Of a stretch of 64,000 nucleotides of DNA, positions 61,590 to 64,000 are shown one piece after another. The notes below the pieces were generated by a model. The model searched no databases. It saw only the letters and a list, made by a program, of their open reading frames with translations, and was not told the origin of the DNA. The position numbers and the translations under genes are program-made. The DNA is taken from positions 136,806,000 through 136,869,999 of the forward strand of contig CM067369.1 of the NCBI GenBank assembly GCA_034401795.1, in the 5' to 3' direction. Every line of letters begins with the position of its first letter. Within the stretch, counting starts at the first letter, position 1. This DNA comes from Chaetoderma sp. LZ-2023a (Eukaryota > Mollusca > Caudofoveata > Chaetodermatida > Chaetodermatidae).

Positions 61590-61977
61590 ATTCTTCATGG
61601 TGGAAGATGGATGTAATGATGGTATAGAAGCATCCTGTGAAGTTGCATTGTGATCGGATAAGCCCTTGATGAATTAAGTACCAATTGAAAAAACTTAACA
61701 TTTTTATCGAAAACCTTGACGTTGAGGGCTTGCTCACGGAGGAACGGAGGGACGGTCAGACGGACTAACAAAGGATCCTATGGTGGAAGATGGATGTAAT
61801 GATGGTGTAGAAGCACCCTGTGAAGTTTCATTGTGATCGGAAAACCCCTTGATGAATTAAATACCAATTGAAAAAACTTAACATTTTGAGGGGTTGGTCA
61901 CGCAGGGAAACGGAATGGAGGAACGGACTAACAAATGCTCGTATACAGCCGCTCGCTGATCGCGGTCGCGGCTAAAA
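61590..61977. repeat. Tandem duplication of a 183-bp unit
   Basis: 'atggtggaagatggatgtaa' occurs at 61597 and 61780. Each copy continues through 'gtgatcgga' and 'ccaattgaaaaaacttaaca', then a 'gacggactaacaaa' phrase. The second ends 'gcggtcgcggctaaaaat', a dispersed-repeat terminus. Confidence 0.85.
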
Positions 61978-62067
61978 ATAATTGCAAAAGATTAAATCGG
62001 TTTTTTAAATCAATATTTTATTTATATTTTTTTAACCACTAGCACTCGGGGACAGCGCTAAGCAGGT

Positions 62068-62296
62068 TTAACCCTTTGACCCACATATTTCTTCAAGAAG
62101 ATTTCAGTTTCTCATGAAATGCCCCTTTATGCACCAAGAGAAACATATTCCTGAACAATTATCACGGGGGTAACTCGCTCAGTTATCGAGACAGTCATTC
62201 CTATGTTAAATTTTCAAAATTATCTTCTTTTCCTCTACAAATGGGCAATTAATAAGATCACTCCAAATGCCGCATTGACCAACAGGGCGTGTTAAG
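62068..62296. mobile_element. Foldback MITE, TTAA family, both TTAA borders kept, interior diverged
   Basis: It starts 'ttaaccctttgaccca' and ends 'accaacagggcgtgttaa', with the decayed centre 'cgagacagtcattcctatg'. At 229 bp it is close in length to the intact copy at 55279. Confidence 0.65.
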
Positions 62297-62655
62297 CGGC
62301 TATGAAACATTTTATTTCAACAATAATATCAACGTAAATATCAATAATATCAGCGTAAATTTTAACCCTTAAAGGATAACTAACCCCAGCTCTTGATAGC
62401 TATTCAGGTGATCTAACATGCTGCTCATAAACTATGCAGGTAATTGTATGCTTTTTATCACGGCGCTAAGGAAAGATATGTAGGATTTAGTTGTTAAATG
62501 TTGGTACATTTCTACACTCTATGCTGGCTATCATGATTTATTTTTCAACCAATCAGAAAAAAACAAAGCGTGTCTGCCTCGGTATATACGCTCAGTCGTA
62601 GAGGTGGCAGCTATAGTTTGGCAATGTGATATAAAAGCAATCCTACAGGTAAACT

Positions 62656-62744
62656 GTTGAATATTTTGAAACCAATTTAACTGGACGTTGTTGCTGCCAT
62701 AGGCAGCAACAACTTCCAGTCAAATTAGTTTCAAAATATTCAAC
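62656..62744. mobile_element. 89-bp foldback MITE, best-preserved copy
   Basis: Two 43-bp arms ('gttgaatattttgaaaccaa' ... 'gttgttgctgcc' and its near-exact complement) are separated by only three bases (ATA). As RNA it would form one long, almost unbroken hairpin. It has no coding capacity. Copies or fragments lie at 51506, 52799, 53530, 54846 and about 58155. Confidence 0.88.
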
Positions 62745-62997
62745 GTGATGAGTATTACATAATAAAGAATGTAATGCATTGGCACCTACATGACATGACA
62801 CACTATACTGTGAGGAGACAAAATGGTGGCGTTCACTGTTTAACATTTACGCAATATTACAAAGCAGATAATTGCAATAGAGATCAGAGAATGTGGCAGG
62901 ATATGAATGATATGGAATCTTTAGAACATATTCTATCGGTGCAATACAACAGTTGAGATGAGATTTGCATCGCTTTAAACAAATGCAACTCATTTAA

Positions 62998-63180
62998 TTA
63001 ACCATTTAACACTACAGTCAAAAACGGCTTCTGCATTGGTCTTGAGAAATGTTCATTTGCAGAACAAGAAGACTATTTTTACTGGCGTAACTATGGAGGC
63101 AGTCATTCTAGTGGTAAAATTAAAAAAAGATAGACTCTGCAAATGGCCATTTTCTACGAGGAACAGTTTACAAGCAAATA
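62998..63180. mobile_element. Foldback MITE, TTAA family, right end missing
   Basis: It starts TTAA (62998-63001) then 'ccatttaacactacagtcaa' and 'aaaacggcttctgcattgg', matching the left half of the copy at 57330. The centre 'ggcagtcattctagtggt' is followed by 'ctgcaaatggccattttct', after which the match fades. Confidence 0.6.
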
Positions 63181-63214
63181 TCTCCAATTCTCTTTACAAT
63201 TATTTCAGAGCAAA

Positions 63215-63720
63215 TTTTGGTAGATTAGCTGCCAGGAACGACAGAATGTTAATTTTGTCCGGCTTTAGAGTAACTCTTTTGGCGGAAACAATTTGTCCTG
63301 ACTTAGTAAAGCGTCTCTCAGCTGGACAGCTGGTAGTGGTTACGGAAAGATATTTTCTCGCAAACTTAGCCAACGTGGGGAATGTCTTATAGTGTACGCG
63401 CCACCAGTCTTCGAATCTTCATCGGGTTGGACAGATGACAAATATGTCTCTAGTTCTACCTGGACATCTGATTTTACTATTACGTTAAGCTGATCATCGT
63501 TAGTTACCTTGTTAGCAGTTCGAGAGAACAGACTACCAAGAGTTCATTTCTTAGGAGTGCTTGAACTAGCTGTATCGATCGATTCAGCTTGTTTATGTAC
63601 ATGCATTGATTTCTGGTCAAGGATATATGATTTCACGTCATCAGCCTCAGTCTCTGGCAGGTATTTACACTTAAGCTTGGAAAAATTAAAAATGAACTAC
63701 GCATTAAGAGGTTACGTATA
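63215..63720 (-). mobile_element. hAT DNA transposon, C-terminal transposase remnant
   Basis: The minus strand encodes the hAT dimerisation region: 'DWWRVHYKTFPTLAKFARKY' followed by 'LSVTTTSCPAERRFTKSGQI' and 'KRVTLKPDKINILSFLAANL'. This matches the usual WW...FP.LA..A..YL.I..TS...ER.FS..G.IV..KR..L.P. It covers about 63222-63405. Upstream (to about 63720) 'LKCKYLPETEADDVKSYIL' and 'DVQVELETYLSSVQPDEDS' lie in another frame, joined to it by one frameshift just before DWW. At least one stop follows 'SSSTPKK'. FS is replaced by FT. The catalytic N-terminal part is not visible in the window. The copy is dead. Confidence 0.88.
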
Positions 63721-63973
63721 TAAACGTTCTGGTAACGTCCTTTAAGAGGTTAATGGCTTGATATCATTGCCCGTGTTCAATAACTGGTAATCTAGCACCG
63801 TGCAAGTCGAAAATGACGAGGGGTTCTCCTCTCTGATGCGCATGTTTATGTATGAAATTAATTATGCACCCATAAAAACTGGCATTTTTCTCATTTTCTT
63901 TCCCTCCCAATTCCCACCCCACTACCCACCCACCCCATACACCGGCTCTCGGCTACTTCACTACTCTCTGAGG

Positions 63974-64000
63974 TCTCTCTCTCTCTCTCTCTCTCTCTCT
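63974..64000. repeat. (CT)n microsatellite at window edge
   Basis: A CT run continues past the window end. Confidence 0.95.

Noticed and set aside
63036-63392. 118-codon plus-strand open frame
   Set aside because: It spans a MITE and the antisense strand of the hAT transposase.
32256-64000. Retrovirus-like, LTR or Polinton-type element
   Set aside because: No LTR pair, gag/protease/integrase motif or capsid-like sequence was recognised; the RT fragments present are non-LTR type.

Overview
The window looks like non-coding, repeat-dominated DNA from an animal genome. No intact protein-coding gene is visible. The AT-rich unique sequence, many long microsatellites, decayed LINE reverse transcriptases, a hAT transposase tail, foldback MITEs and dispersed repeats ending in 'caccatggcataagctca'-type sequence together suggest a marine invertebrate. 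A mollusc or other lophotrochozoan is my best guess; this is inference, not proof. A 500-N run shows that it is a scaffolded assembly.

Layout. (1) 1-32255 is one large satellite array of about 92 head-to-tail monomers of about 345 bp, broken by the N gap at 2290-2789. Each monomer carries a tRNA-like head with good Pol III A and B boxes and an A-rich tail, so the satellite looks SINE-derived. Three blocks are visible: a left flank (346-bp monomers), a homogeneous core (60 consecutive monomers of exactly 345 bp) and a diverged right flank (344-347 bp) with higher-order repeats of 3, 4 and 5 monomers. (2) 32256-34061 is dispersed-repeat DNA, an alternating CG/TG tract and unique sequence. (3) 34062-37455 (minus) is a decayed copy of a multi-copy protein family known to me from many invertebrate and fish genomes, with PIN/XPG-I-like acidic motifs. 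(4) 39264-43450 holds three LINE fragments, all on the minus strand. One of them is bounded by a perfect 12-bp target-site duplication. (5) 44.5-48.6 kb is a cluster of long microsatellites. (6) 50-64 kb is intron-like or intergenic DNA with two foldback MITE families. One is flanked by TTAA (piggyBac-like) and the other is a palindrome of about 89 bp. The same stretch has a 68-bp minisatellite, a hAT transposase remnant and two or three weak candidate exons on the minus strand.

The most unusual system is the satellite. The core monomer differs from both flanking blocks in two ways that matter for Pol III. It has TTTT just upstream of the next A box in every core monomer (the left flank has TTT; the right flank is mixed), and it has a T-arm that pairs fully (both flanks have a C-C mismatch). 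In the core each monomer therefore reads as a self-contained Pol III unit. Whether it is transcribed cannot be told from sequence.
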